NCBI GenBank assembly: GCA_030844895.1
Contig: JAUTDX010002098.1
Span: 1 to 64,000 of the forward strand
DNA from: Ambrosia x helenae
Lineage: Eukaryota; Streptophyta; Magnoliopsida; Asterales; Asteraceae
Length of the DNA: 64,000 nt
Direction: 5' to 3'
Shown: positions 33,836 through 44,864 of the stretch, piece after piece
Layout of the letters: the number at the start of each line of letters is the position of its first letter
How positions within the stretch are numbered: position 1 is the stretch's first letter
The notes under the pieces: model-generated
Told to the model about the DNA's origin: nothing
Databases searched by the model: none
What the model saw: only the letters and a program-made list of their open reading frames with translations
Made by a program: the position numbers and the translations under genes

Positions 33836-33874
<39 letters not shown>

Positions 33875-34431
33875 TAATATATATAAATAATAGTAATTGA
33901 TATAAAATATTCAAACTCCATATTTTAAGTACCCAATATTTTAAGTGTTTATGGCTACTGATTCAACTAGATTCGGTTACAGACCCAATCACGTATACTC
34001 ACGTACAAAAATAGTTTCGCTTAATTCGAAATAATTTCATGTAATAGCTTACACATAAAATATAATAAATCTATAAAATATTTAGCTCAATATTTTATAA
34101 CTTATATATGATCCTCAGTCTATTGATTGTCGGTTACGAGCTCGGTAACGTGTTTTCACATAATAACATGTATCGTCACATAAGTTCACAAATAAATTCA
34201 CATTAGCATATAATTGCAAAAAAATATAAAACGATATATTCTACAATTATTTGTTTTATTGTTTCATCAATGTTTAGGGTTCAAGACTCGTGTATGCAGT
34301 TGTTCACCTATAACCATGTATCGTGTGACTCACTTAACTAACTCTAGTCAAGTGCAATCCATGAATTATCGTGTAAGTTAACTAGGGTTAGGTTAAACTA
34401 TTAACCCGAAAATGCGTGGTGTCACATCTGC

Positions 34432-35750
34432 TTTGTTTAAGAAAGCAGTAAGGGTGGGGGTGTTTGAAGGGATTAGGCTTCCAAATGAAGGTTCAATTTT
34501 AAGCCACCTTCTATATGCGGATGATGCAATTATAATGGGGGAGTGGTCGTACTCTAATTTTAAAAGCTTGAGTCGGATATTGCGGATATTTCATTTATGC
34601 TCGGTCTTGAGAATTAGTCTTAAGAAGTCAACGCTATTTGGTATTGGAAAAAGTAATGTGGAAGTTCAGTTAATAGCAAATGGTTTTGGTTGTAGGATTG
34701 GGTTGATCCCTTTTGTGTATCTTGGGATTTTGGTGGGTACGAATATGAATAGGGAAAATAATTGGGAGGCGGTGTTCAAAGTGTTTATAAATAGGTTGTC
34801 GAAATGGAAGGCGAATTCTATATCCATTGGGGGCGGGTGACTTTAATTAAGTCGGTGCTCGAAACTCTTCCTACTTATTATTTCTCATTGTACAAAACGC
34901 CGGTTTGTGTTCTAAAGAAACTTGAGACTTTGGTCAAGAAGTTTCTTTGGGGTAGTGGTGAAGGTAGGAAAAAGGTTCATTGGATGGAGTGGGATGTCGT
35001 GACCGGTTCTAAACGCAAAGGTGGTCTTGGTTTATCCAAGTTGGAATGGTCGAATAATGCTCTTTTGTTAAAATAGTTATGGAGGTTTCGTAATGAAGTA
35101 GAAGCTATGTGGTGGAGGGTTATCGATGCTATTCACGGGTCTAGGAGAAAGTGGGACATGATTAACTGTAATTCTCGGTTCTCTGGAACATGGTCGAAGA
35201 TTGTCACCTTTGGTTATAAAGTTAAGGTGAATGATTCGGACTTTAATTCGATGGTGAGGGGTGTGGTAGGCAACGGAGCTAATATTCGGTTTTAGGTGGA
35301 TAATTGGATGGATAATAGCCCGCTCAAAGATAGTTTTCCAGCTTTGTTTACAGGTTGTGTTTTCTCTATGGGTCTGTGGTTAGGTATTACCAGATGGTGC
35401 CTCTGATTTATTTATTTAATACAAAGGATACTTTGGAGGTTCATAAGCTTTTCCAGAATTCGAAGACAAAGAGAATGGTGATGCAAGGGGTTGTTATTAT
35501 CACATGTCGGAGGATTTGGAAGGCTAGGAATGAAATGGTGTTCAAAGACAAAAGGCATATGGTGACGGAGATAGTGGCATACATCAAAGCTTTGGGTTTT
35601 CTGTGGTTTAGAAGTAGATATAAATCGATGTCGATAGATTGGTCTATGTGGTGTAATTTCGATTTTGTGTAATTGTGGTCGTTTGTCGATTTATTTCCAT
35701 CTTGGAGATATGTCGCCGGTCGTTGTGAATTAAATATGCCTTTCAAAAAA
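34432..35750 (+). pseudogene. L1-type LINE, 3' part (RT palm to C-terminus)
   Basis: Continues the RT broken at 14607. The catalytic box is LLYADDAIIM, followed by LSRILRIFHLCSVLRISLKK and LGILVGTNMNRENNW. After a frameshift near 34840 come RVTLIKSVLETLPTYYFSLY, FLWGSGEGRKKVHWMEWD and GGLGLSKLEWSNNALLLK, typical of the RT thumb and linker of plant LINEs. Later stops follow (35074, 35294). The C-terminus KALGFLWFRSRYKS...WCNFDF ends at about 35670, before a short A run (35745-35750). It is 5'-truncated and dead. Confidence 0.88.
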
Positions 35751-35760
35751 ATGTATTGTG

Positions 35761-36042
35761 ACAGGCCAAACATTGGGCGTGACTAACTTTATAAACCCAA
35801 GGGATCTTGTAACTTCAGTACATGAGGTAAGTATGTAGCACATGTATGTATATATTAAATTTCTTATCCTTTTCTAAACATGTGTTATCATGTTATTCAT
35901 ATGATTAAGCATTATGATGATGTAAATTAATGTTAATAAATTTTTCACTAAACTCATACAGAAAATAAGAGAGATGACAGAAAGTGGGGTAGACTTCAGC
36001 TTCGAGTGTTGTGGTAATCTTGATGTACTTGGTAAAGCCTTC
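35761..36042 (+). pseudogene. Alcohol dehydrogenase-like gene fragment (two exons)
   Basis: Exon 35761-35826 encodes TGQTLGVTNFINPRDLVTSV then HE and a GT donor. Exon 35962-36042 follows a CAG acceptor and encodes IREMTESGVDFSFECCGNLD and VLGKAF. Plant ADH-like/class III-type zinc alcohol dehydrogenases carry the same segment in the NAD-binding Rossmann domain (G.TNFINPRD...GVDYSFEC.GN). The catalytic zinc-binding half and the rest of the enzyme are missing. Splicing signals are intact, so decay is recent or it is a captured piece. The upstream edge touches the end of the LINE and the downstream edge a dispersed repeat. Confidence 0.8.
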
Positions 36043-36045
36043 TTA

Positions 36046-36306
36046 TATGCTTAAAATCTTGTTTGGTTCATTTGTTGTTGAGTAATATTTGCGGATTGGT
36101 ATCACGGCAAGGGTTGTAGAAAAAGAATCTAGAACTGGATGAAGCAAATAAAAGACTAACGTCAAAGGTTAAGAACTTTTTGATACATTCTTATGGTTTA
36201 ATCCATCTTATTAGTTTGTAACTGGTAATGTTAATATAGCTTATAATCTTCTTTATTGTTAAGCTTCATTCATAATTGAATGGGTCGATCTCAACTTTTG
36301 TATTTT
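36046..36306 (+). repeat. Dispersed repeat, copy 2 (partner at 9271-9530)
   Basis: Direct-orientation copy of 9271-9530 with scattered substitutions. It begins exactly where the ADH fragment ends. Confidence 0.8.
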
Positions 36307-37698
36307 TTTGACCTAACTCGTTTGAAAAACTTTTTATTTGGGTTATGTTTCACTTTTTTATTTAAACAAAGTATTTAGTATAAGGTGAACTGTTAGTGTA
36401 TAATCTATATAACATGATCTTTTTTTAATTAGAAGAACACCATTTAGTTGTGCTATTGATTTACACCAGACTGTAAAATTAAGCACTAATTAGTTGTGAT
36501 ATTGATCTATCATCTATATTAGATTTAGGTACATATATCTATTTAGTTGTTTTTGAAATTCTCTACATCAGATTTACGCTATATGATAATAAGTAACTGC
36601 ATTAATAGAAAATAAGACAAAGCATGTTTCATAACTCATAAAATTGTTCCTTCTAACAATTAGAATTCAGCGTACAAAAAGTAGAAAACAAAAAGAAATA
36701 AGAGTAAGAAGTTTTGAAAAATAGACAACTCTTTCTAGCACAGTTCGAACCAAGGACATGAAATTAGCCGTCGAAAGGTAATTCTTTTCATGATATACGA
36801 GTGTAATGGTTTTATCTACAGGCTAAACTTAATACCAGCCTAAAGCTAAACACATACTCTTTTAAATGCTCCTCATCCTCCAAAAGAACCGTTAAATTTT
36901 GTAAGAAAAATTTTGTAGAAACAGAATTCGAGACTATTCATCCGATTTTAGTAAAGTGTTTATTGATAGTCTGAAATACTTTATAAAAATCTAATTCCTT
37001 TTGGATGGTGCGAACTATTTTGACTTATGAGTGCCGGCGCCAATGATGTGCCCTTGGAAAACAGTCATACAAAAAAGCAACTCAACAAAGAAGATGATAT
37101 GTTGGTATACTTAAAATTGGAGGGCACCATGCTGTCAAGCTTCTTGAATGCAAGGATACAATAGGTAATTTTCTGTGCTTGGACGCACATTCATATCAAT
37201 TTTTGATGCTATGTGAGTGTTTAAATGTGAATGTTTGGTCGTTCTAGAGTTGATCAAGACCTGCAAGCCTTTGTTTAGGAACTCAACATGGTTGAGGCCT
37301 AAATGTTGTATTTTATACATATCAAATGTGTTACATGTATTGATTTATTTTATTTTTCTAATAAAATGTTGTTTATCATAAACTAAATGTCTTATTACAC
37401 GGACATTTGAACATCATAGTTTAGCGAAGTTCATCTTACCCATCTCCTTAATATACAACACACATATTATTTGTATCTTTATTTCAAGAAACACAAATTT
37501 GATTTCTTTTCTTTAAGAAAACACATGTAGATAATAGATGCTTTACGGTCCGTTTTAACGAAAAAGTTTGGGTGATAACTATGGTTTTGAATAACGGCAG
37601 TGTCAGATGACTGAGTCAAGATGCTTCGGTTTGAAGCAATTTTATATTTGAAAGGTTTTTTTTTCAAGATCTTTAGCTTCAAATAATATGGATGACAC
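36307..37698. other. No gene seen
   Basis: AT-rich intergenic sequence. Only short chance frames. No TIR, LTR or Helitron end identified with confidence. Confidence 0.5.
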
Positions 37699-38269
37699 TA
37701 GGAGTGAGCAATTTAACCGCCATAACCGATAATCTAACCATAATCGACATAATCTAACCGATTTTAACCGATAACCAACATAACCATTGGCTATGGTTAT
37801 GAAGTTTTGATTAACCGATTTAACCGCACTGAACTTGTAATGTTAACTTTATGTAATTGAACTATGTTTTACATTAACTATATAGAGGTTTTTAATATAA
37901 TAAAAGTATGTTATTAACAAAATGATCTTGATGTAATGCTCTTTCTTGTGATGAATTAAAATTATAATCAAAGGCTAAGTATGTTTTTTTTGTTAATATC
38001 TTATTAAAAGGGACCGCACATTGATAGTATAACTAGAAAGTGTAGTCTGATTGCCTTGTACAAAATAGCACAAACTAAGTCTAACATGGTAGGTTTCGGT
38101 TTTTCTAATCCCATTGACTTTTATTTTATACTTTACCCTAAAGTTAGTTTTAGTTTATTTTTTTGGTTAACAACCGAAATAATTATAACCGAAGTTTGGT
38201 TATGGATATGGTTACGATTTTTGTAAAAACCAAACCAAACCAAACCAAACCGACCAATGCACACCCCTA
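37699..38269. mobile_element. hAT-like MITE, 571 bp
   Basis: Ends TAGGAGTGAGCA and TGCACACCCCTA form an imperfect inverted pair (10 of 12). The flanks GATGACAC and AATGATAC are a likely diverged 8-bp TSD. Subterminal regions repeat AACCGATAA and ACCAAACC motifs, as in other hAT MITEs. Non-coding. Confidence 0.6.
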
Positions 38270-38289
38270 AATGATACAAAACAAAAATA

Positions 38290-38319
38290 CCCTCAGCTAC
38301 GTGCGGGCAATCCTACTAG
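38290..38319 (+). mobile_element. Helitron-like 3' terminus
   Basis: CCCTCAGCTACGTGCGGG (weak hairpin) is followed by CAATCCTA and CTAG (38316-38319), then T. I could not identify the matching 5' end upstream. Confidence 0.45.
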
Positions 38320-38894
38320 TTTTTTAAATAAACAAGTTAAGCCCGAGCCCACCTTAATTCAGCTTGGCTTGTTTACGGCCCTACTTAACTTGAGTAAGGG
38401 GTTATAAGGTTTTGATGTGACTCATGAGACTGCCCAAATCGTTAATTGTTTTAATTGGTTGTGACTAATATATTTGGACCAACTAGAAAACCTAAATGTC
38501 ATAGATTTCGATAAGGCTGGCTCGAGTTTTTGACGAATCAAGTCGAGCCTAACGTTTCAGCTTGTTAAGATACATGAGTCAGCTCGGTTTGATTATTAAA
38601 CGAGCTGAGTCCAAGCCCACCTTAGTTAGGTTGGGTTCGACTTGTTTACAACCTTATCTGACTAAAACGAGTAAGAAGGTTATAAAGATTACCGGTGAAT
38701 ATCATCTTTGGACCAATTAGACAACACAATTTTTAAATTTGGACTAAAGCCGGACCAAGTAGACCAGCCCATAATTGTTGGACCAAACCCATATTTCATA
38801 TATTTTTAATATACATTGCTGATCGCTCTACCACCCGTGCGTGTCTGCTCTTCATTGCCAGAAACCCTAACAAAATTCGTACACCATAATTAGA

Positions 38895-40070
38895 ATGTCA
38901 GACAACATTCCATTCGAAATCCAATCGGAAATCATAAAAAGGCTTCCTGCCAAATCCTTGATTCAATTCCGGTCCATCTCCAAATCATGGAAGTCTCTCA
39001 TTGACAGCGCTGATTTTATAAAGCATTATAGCAGCCAACAGCAGCATCTACTTGTAAGGTACAGTCATGCTGAGCCAGAATATATTATTAAGCCATCATA
39101 TGTTTCAATTATCGATGATGATGCCTTCCCTGAGCACAAAGTTTCTCATGCTGTTCCGTTACAAGTTAACATGCTTGAAAATACCGGCACAATCGGCTGC
39201 TCTCATGGCTTGTTGTGTTTGTCCGGTTATTACGGTGGTGCTAAAATGGCTGTTCTTTGGAATCTTTCAATTAGAAAAGTTGTTGCTGTTGTTGTCCCGA
39301 ATGTCGGAGATGTGAACATATATGATACCGTTCTAGGTTTTGGGGTTTGTCGTGAGACTAATGAGCCTAAGATTGTTAAGATTACACATATTAGTAGGTG
39401 GAGGGATGTTGAAAGTATAACCACCATACCTAGGCATGTTGAGGTTTTTGCACTAAGCACGGGGGATTGGAGAATTTCATATAGTACCAATCTCCCTCGT
39501 AAATCGATAAGATTTGGCTATTATAAGGTTGTTATAGATGGGGTTTTTTATTGGCTTGCAACTAATAGGGTTGATGAATTTAGGTCTTATATACTGATTA
39601 TTTCATTTGATTTGACAAGTGAAGAATTTACAGAAATAAACCTTCCAGACAGTTTATCACAACGGTCTATACGTGATTTGTCAATTTCTAAGCTGAGGGA
39701 GTCTCTTATTGTAGTTGAACGCAGTCTAGAGGCCAGTGATAAATTTCTCAATGTATGGATGGAGGATAGTGTTTCAAAATCTTTTACAAAATTGTTCACT
39801 ATTAAAACAGGAGATAATTTAACTTTCATAAGAGGATTTAGGAATAAGGGAGAACCTATAATTCAAGTTGGAGAAGATCATCAGGAACTTGCTGTTTATG
39901 AACCTTTCTCCAAACGAATCAATAATCTTGGGGTTAAAGGAATTGATGTAGCATTTTCTGTGTATTCATACATGGAAACATTACTTCTACTTGATCAACC
40001 AGATTTTTCTCTTTACGAAGAAGGTAAACGCTACATTGTAATGCCCGAGCTAAGAGAAGAAGGCTTTTGA
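38895..40070 (+). CDS. F-box protein with F-box-associated domain, 391 aa
   Basis: Single-exon frame from ATG to TGA. It starts MSDNIPFEIQSEIIKRLPAK. The F-box spans about residues 3-45 (SLIQFRSISKSWKSLIDSADF), where Skp1/ASK would bind. The rest, about 100-350, is an FBA-type interaction domain: RKVVAVVVPNVGD, VLGFGVC, VEVFALSTGDWR, VVIDGVFYWLAT, IISFDLTSEEF, TLLLLDQPD. Such proteins are substrate receptors of SCF ubiquitin ligases in nucleus or cytosol; the target cannot be read from sequence. Length is normal for the family. An AT-rich TATA-like stretch lies at about 38798-38813. It is paralogous to the gene at 57348-58505 on the other strand, and fragments of the family lie at 2469-3110. 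No disabling mutation is seen. Confidence 0.92.
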   Translation: MSDNIPFEIQSEIIKRLPAKSLIQFRSISKSWKSLIDSADFIKHYSSQQQHLLVRYSHAEPEYIIKPSYVSIIDDDAFPEHKVSHAVPLQVNMLENTGTIGCSHGLLCLSGYYGGAKMAVLWNLSIRKVVAVVVPNVGDVNIYDTVLGFGVCRETNEPKIVKITHISRWRDVESITTIPRHVEVFALSTGDWRISYSTNLPRKSIRFGYYKVVIDGVFYWLATNRVDEFRSYILIISFDLTSEEFTEINLPDSLSQRSIRDLSISKLRESLIVVERSLEASDKFLNVWMEDSVSKSFTKLFTIKTGDNLTFIRGFRNKGEPIIQVGEDHQELAVYEPFSKRINNLGVKGIDVAFSVYSYMETLLLLDQPDFSLYEEGKRYIVMPELREEGF

Positions 40071-40704
40071 ATTATACAAGCAAGGTATAGATATTCTCTT
40101 ATTTCTGTATATTGAAAATTGAAAACTTTTATAACTTTATTAAATAAGGTAAAAAGTTGGAGTTTAATTACATGTAGATGAAATATATAAATATAAAAAA
40201 CTTGTACATAAACTAATATTTTGTTGTAAAATATAAAAAAGTAATCATGCTATAGTAGATTCAAGAAGTAGGGCAAACATTGGAGCTATTGAGCTTCGAG
40301 GTTTTGGGGTATGCATTCGTTAACAACTAAAGGTTGCAAGATGCCTATGGTCAACGCTGGTTTAGGCCAAAATGAAAACAAAACATCCCTTGTCAACATC
40401 ACAGAGACTGTCATTACTCATTAGGAGCTTTTATATAGGATATTTTGTGCTCAAGATTCTTTTTGGGTGAGTTATGCATTCATGACCCATATCGTGCACA
40501 AGATAATGTTTAGTGTTTTGCTAGTTCATCATGATTTATACCAAACACCCTAGTTGATAGGCCGTAGTAGTCTTGTCACACTTATGCTTTTATAGTTTGG
40601 TTTCAAATTTGTTTACTATACTTCGCCAACTTCCTCAAGCTTAGAAGCTCCGTCCTTTTATGCCATTCCTTGTCTCCATTTGAAAATATTGACGTAGATC
40701 TGGA
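40071..40704. other. F-box 3' flank; no further gene
   Basis: AT-rich 3' flank after the F-box stop. I see no other coding sequence before the hAT-like element. Confidence 0.45.
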
Positions 40705-41116
40705 CTATGTTTTAAAAAGCGAGCTTGAGGCGCGCTTAAGAGCAAAGCGCACCTAGGCGCATAACCGTGCGCCTTATGTAACCCTAGGCGAGCAATGTAC
40801 GAAAAGCGCAAGAAAAAAAACGAGAAAAGCGCGCTTTTTGTACACATGATTTTTTTGTGCTTAAAATTGTTATACATGTAGCTATATTTTGTATCTATAT
40901 TTGATCATCTAAAAAGGTTGTACATTTTAGTTAAATCATATATATACCTTATTTGTATCTATATTTTGAGTAAATGATGCTAAAAACCTATAGTATATAT
41001 AAAAAAAATTATATAATTGTCTTGCGTCTCGCGTACGAAAAGCCCACCGCTTTTGCGCTTTGCGCCTCGATTTTAGACCTCAACGCTTTTATGCGCTTCG
41101 CGCTTTTTAAACCAAG
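40705..41116. mobile_element. hAT-like MITE, 412 bp
   Basis: Ends CTATGTTTTAAAAAGCG and, inverted, CTTGGTTTAAAAAGCG; perfect 8-bp TSD GATCTGGA (40697-40704 and 41117-41124). The arms are rich in GCGC/AAGCGC words that can fold back. No coding capacity. Confidence 0.85.
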
Positions 41117-41556
41117 GATCTGGATTCTAATGACCACAACCCTAATCACCGGTCACAACAATGGACGAGGGCTTAAGCAACTTAATTAAAAAAAGATATT
41201 ATAGATATTTCACTATAGACTTTAATTAAAAAAATGATAATTCTAGGATTAAGAGATGCTCAACCAAGTCCATGAACCCAAAATTATAGAGGGTTAGACA
41301 ACAAATTCAAAGTGGAGGGGGTTTGGTCAGCCAACAATTGAAGCTTCTTGTTATGGCCTCATTAGATGTGTCGGTGTCCCAAGCGCGAAGATTCTTTCTT
41401 CGATGACTAAGCACACACTTTATAACAACCACCTCATTCTACCCAACAATGTGTGATCTCACGCATTTCTTCTCCCTGCTTTATTAAATATTGATCATTT
41501 AAAATGCGTTATGTTAAACTTTAAGACTTTTGTTTTCGGTTATTAGGGTATACACC

Positions 41557-41723
41557 CAGGGACGGATCTAGAGAAGGAGCAGGGGTAACGGACGTTACCC
41601 CTCAACTTTTTTGGCGTAGTGTATTTTTAGTGTATTTTTAATATTTTTTACGTGTTTTGTATTACGTTACCCGTGAAAATTATGTAACGTTACCTTTGAA
41701 ATCTTGGTCTAGATCCGCCACTA
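41557..41723. mobile_element. hAT-like MITE, 167 bp
   Basis: Ends CAGGGACGGATCTAGA and TCTAGATCCGCCACTA are inverted repeats; flanks share ATACACC (41550-41556 and 41724-41730). The ends resemble those of the 2664-2848 element (CAGNGGCG...). Interior has CGTTACCC-type repeats. Confidence 0.75.
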
Positions 41724-42126
41724 ATACACCAGATATGTTTGTGATAAATATTTTACTTTTGATAATATTTTCTTTGCTAGTCATTGTTTGACATCTGTAA
41801 GCCTAAATGTGCATATGAAATAGACTAAAAGGAATGCCTTGGGTAAATCTTATAGGATTTTAAATTCAGTCTTAGAGGAACTTTAATTGCGTCAAATTTT
41901 AAAATCTGCACCATCTAGAAGAGTTAAAATAAACATGTTAAATTGTTGTGTTTGTTTTTTTTTAAATTTACAACAGAAAATGTGTATCATCAATCAAAAT
42001 GGAGCATCAACCTTCAAATGTTGACATAGCTTTTTAAGGGTGCTATTTCGGATGTTATAGAAAACACTGGATGCGATTGTAAATTTTAATAAATATGTTA
42101 AGTTATTCAGTAACATATATCTGAGT

Positions 42127-42256
42127 ATGCGGTCTTTTTAGGGCAACTTACGAATGTGAGAATAAACTTTACAACGAGCATCTTAATACCAGCTAATGAG
42201 GTGGAAAATCTTAGAGCAGAAGAGACGAAACATGCTGAAATTGCCACAAGGACAGG
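42127..42256 (+). other. Exon-like sequence, unrecognised
   Basis: An open frame reads YAVFLGQLTNVRINFTTSIL then IPANEVENLRAEETKHAEIA and TRT, followed by a GT donor-like G|GTACAT. The codon-like composition stands out from its surroundings. I do not recognise the family and find no partner exons. It may be a fragment of a decayed gene. Confidence 0.35.
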
Positions 42257-44040
42257 TACATCATTATGTAGTAATGGTCTGGTTTTGGCTAATTATTTCC
42301 TGCATATGTTGTATTCTGAACCTGAAACATAAAGTGTAGTTAATCTTGCACATTTTGCCTTTATATGGAATTTAGTTACATGAGTATTCTGAACCTGAAA
42401 TTGACAAACTGTACTTTATATTGCACATTTACGTTTGCCTTGGATGTTATATTAATGACCAAAATGATGCTTTTGAAGTCACTTGCACAACGTTCAATTC
42501 TTGATTCACTTTTTTATGTTCGGGCTCCCTTGTCATGACTCAAGTGCTGGTAATTTTAGTGTTATCAACGATTTTAGGATATTGGATTAACTTGTTGATC
42601 GAGGAAATAACTTTAGAGATTAAACGAGTTAGGTGACGCAGGATTGCGAGCTCGATTTAATTCTAATTTTATTTGATTTTATTGTATAAATAATTTACAT
42701 GGGCCTAATTATTTGTTAATGGGTTATGACTAAAGGTGATTGCTAATGGTCTTAATTAATTGGAACTGGACCTAGTTATTTTGGGCTATTGTTTAATTAA
42801 TTATAATTGTAATTAATTGGCTGGAGGTTTTAATTAGTCTAAAAAAAATTAAATGGCCTCAAGATAGCTTGATCTCCATCATATTAAAAAGGGGCAGACA
42901 TGTTCACATCTCAAGAATGAGAAAGAGACGTTTACAGAAAGAAACCATCAATACTTTGTTTCATAGATCATCCAAATCCAATTCCAACAAGAGAAATTTC
43001 TGTCTAATCTGATAAATCATTGCGTGTAACTCGCAAATAGGTTTATCTAATAGTTATCATACGATTCAAAGATTAATCCAAGTTTCACTCATTTTATTTG
43101 AAGATCCATTCAGTTTCTAGGTTTGTTTTATGTTTGAATTCGATGTTCTAGACCACAAATATATCCAACAAAGATAAACCTATTTAAGGGTTAAAATTGA
43201 TTGTTGTATTTCTTGATCTAGTAAACCGTGGGTTTTGATATTGAATTCTAACCCTTATTTTGAAATTGTGGGTTCTTGGGTTTGGGTGTCGAAAATTATA
43301 TTGTGGGTTTAGTATTTAACCCAAATCACAAATATAAGTTTTCAGTGGTTCTTTATGTCAATTTTGTCTAGAAGTTTGACTAATATTAAATTATTATACT
43401 TGTTTTCGTCTACCGGAAAGAGAGAGTATTTGAATTTGGAGAATTAATTAAACATAAGAATTATCCTATATGTTTATTTTGTAGTGTCCATGAATAGTAT
43501 ATCTTCAGGTTGTAAAAAGTGTTATATAGTAATGAGTTTGATAGTTGTAACAAATGGTGTTGTAGTGCAGTTGGTTTGTGTGTTGGTCTCTCTGGTTTGG
43601 TGCCCTGGTTCTTCAAACGATTCATCTTCTTTTTTGCCTCATCTTTGTTTCATCGTAGTTCTTTCACAAGCAAAATAATAGGTATAAACTACAAGTAATG
43701 CTGATGAATTTAGCCGTGCAAGTCTGATCGATTCATTCCTTGGTTTATCTTAGTTTGTGTCTCAAATGTCAAGATTTAATTGAGTTTTAAAAAATAAAAG
43801 TTTTTGCCTTCATGAACAGATTTTTAAAAACTAAACTCACAAAACATGTTTTGTTTTCTATATCTGCATGGCTGAAGGATTCATTTACTTTGGGTTTCAA
43901 AAAATAAAATTTCCTGGTTTCATTTGTGTGGATAAAGTAGTTTGCTTGAATAGTTTTCGTAAAACTAATGTCATGTAAAGAGTGTGAGTATAAAACATGT
44001 TTTGTTTTCTGTTCTAAGTTCGTTTCTAACGACTTTTAAC
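42257..44040. other. No gene seen
   Basis: AT-rich DNA with a few short chance frames. A short direct repeat AAACATGTTTTGTTTTCT occurs near 43842 and 43994. No terminal repeats found. Confidence 0.45.
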
Positions 44041-44059
44041 ACTTATGGTGTTAATGTGG

Positions 44060-44850
44060 AAGGAAATGAATATGTTGGTGAGCACATCCGCGAGTTGATC
44101 CTTGGAGCTGAAATGAAGAACTTTGAGTTGCCCGGAATTGACTTGTTCCCGCACAAAGTGATAGTCCAGAGCGATGTGTTTCATGCGGGAATGGTAAACA
44201 GGATTTGCGCATACCTAAGTAGCTCCAGTGTTGTCACAGTAAAGCGATGGGGTGCTCTTGATTGGGAGCCCGAGCTCACCAAGTAAATTTTTAACCCATG
44301 AGAGTTTAGCCGCAGCATTAGCGAGTGCTTTGTACTCAGCTTCAGTAGATGATCTAGAGACAGTTTTTTGTCTAGCAGATTTCCATGAGATTATATTGGA
44401 CCCATGATATATGAGATATGTTGTAGTGGACCGTCCCCCATCATTAATACCGCCCCAGTCCGAGTCTGAAAAAGCCTGCAAGTTTTGGTTTAGTGTTGCG
44501 TTTCAAGAACAACCCATGATGGACCGTTCCTTTCAAATAGCGGAGTACCCGTTTGAGAGCTTGCAAGTGTGATTGTTTAGGCGAGTGCATGAATTGAGAT
44601 AATTTATTGACGTCAAAGGAGATGTCAGGACGTGTGAAGGCAAGATACTGCAAAGTGCCTACAAGTTGGCGGTAGGGAGTGGGATCGACTGGGGGAGTGG
44701 AGTCAAAGGAAGAAAAAGAGTCGGAAGTGCTTAAAGGAGTGAGAACCTCTTTTGCACCATCCATTTTAAAGGTGGTAAGAATATCTTGAATGTGGCGATG
44801 TTGGGAAAGAAATAGACCATGAGGCGTAAGAATGACTTTGATTCCTAGAA
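44060..44850 (-). pseudogene. Copia RT C-terminus and RNase H
   Basis: Minus-strand frames give DPTPYRQLVGTLQYLAFTRP, DISFDVNKLSQFMHSPKQSH, then FSDSDWGG, SRSSTEAEYKALANAAAKLS and LYCDNTGA. The end reads HIALDYHFVREQV and LADVLT. These are copia RT-connection and RNase H blocks, including the D...E...D residues. At least two frameshifts separate them. Confidence 0.85.
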
Positions 44851-44864
44851 AATGATGGTGAGGG

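Larger units (their letters stand above)
14608..34426 (-). mobile_element. Composite insertion: Cassandra TRIM joined to a gag-only LTR retrotransposon
   Basis: The unit starts TGTAACACC and ends GTGTCACA (TG...CA ends) and is bounded by the perfect TSD TCTGC. Left to right on the plus strand: Cassandra (14608-15227), an LTR (15228-18878), an internal region with PR remnant and gag (18879-21133), and a second LTR (21134-34426) that contains a 10.08 kb Mutator-like element. All retroelement parts read on the minus strand. That one TSD encloses two different retroelements is unusual (see findings). Confidence 0.85.
21134..34426 (-). mobile_element. 5' LTR, split by a Mutator-like element
   Basis: The LTR segments are 21134-23758 and 33836-34426 (about 3.22 kb joined), starting TGTAACACCC and ending GTGTCACA. 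By eye I count roughly 15 single-base or one-base-indel differences from the 3' LTR over about 3.2 kb, so the retrotransposon inserted recently. The split lies in the same TA microsatellite that hosts a different insert in the 3' LTR. Confidence 0.9.

Noticed and set aside
36046..36306. Leucine-zipper-like exon (LDEANKRLTSK)
   Set aside because: The string is only visible by changing frames and is too short; kept only as part of a dispersed repeat.
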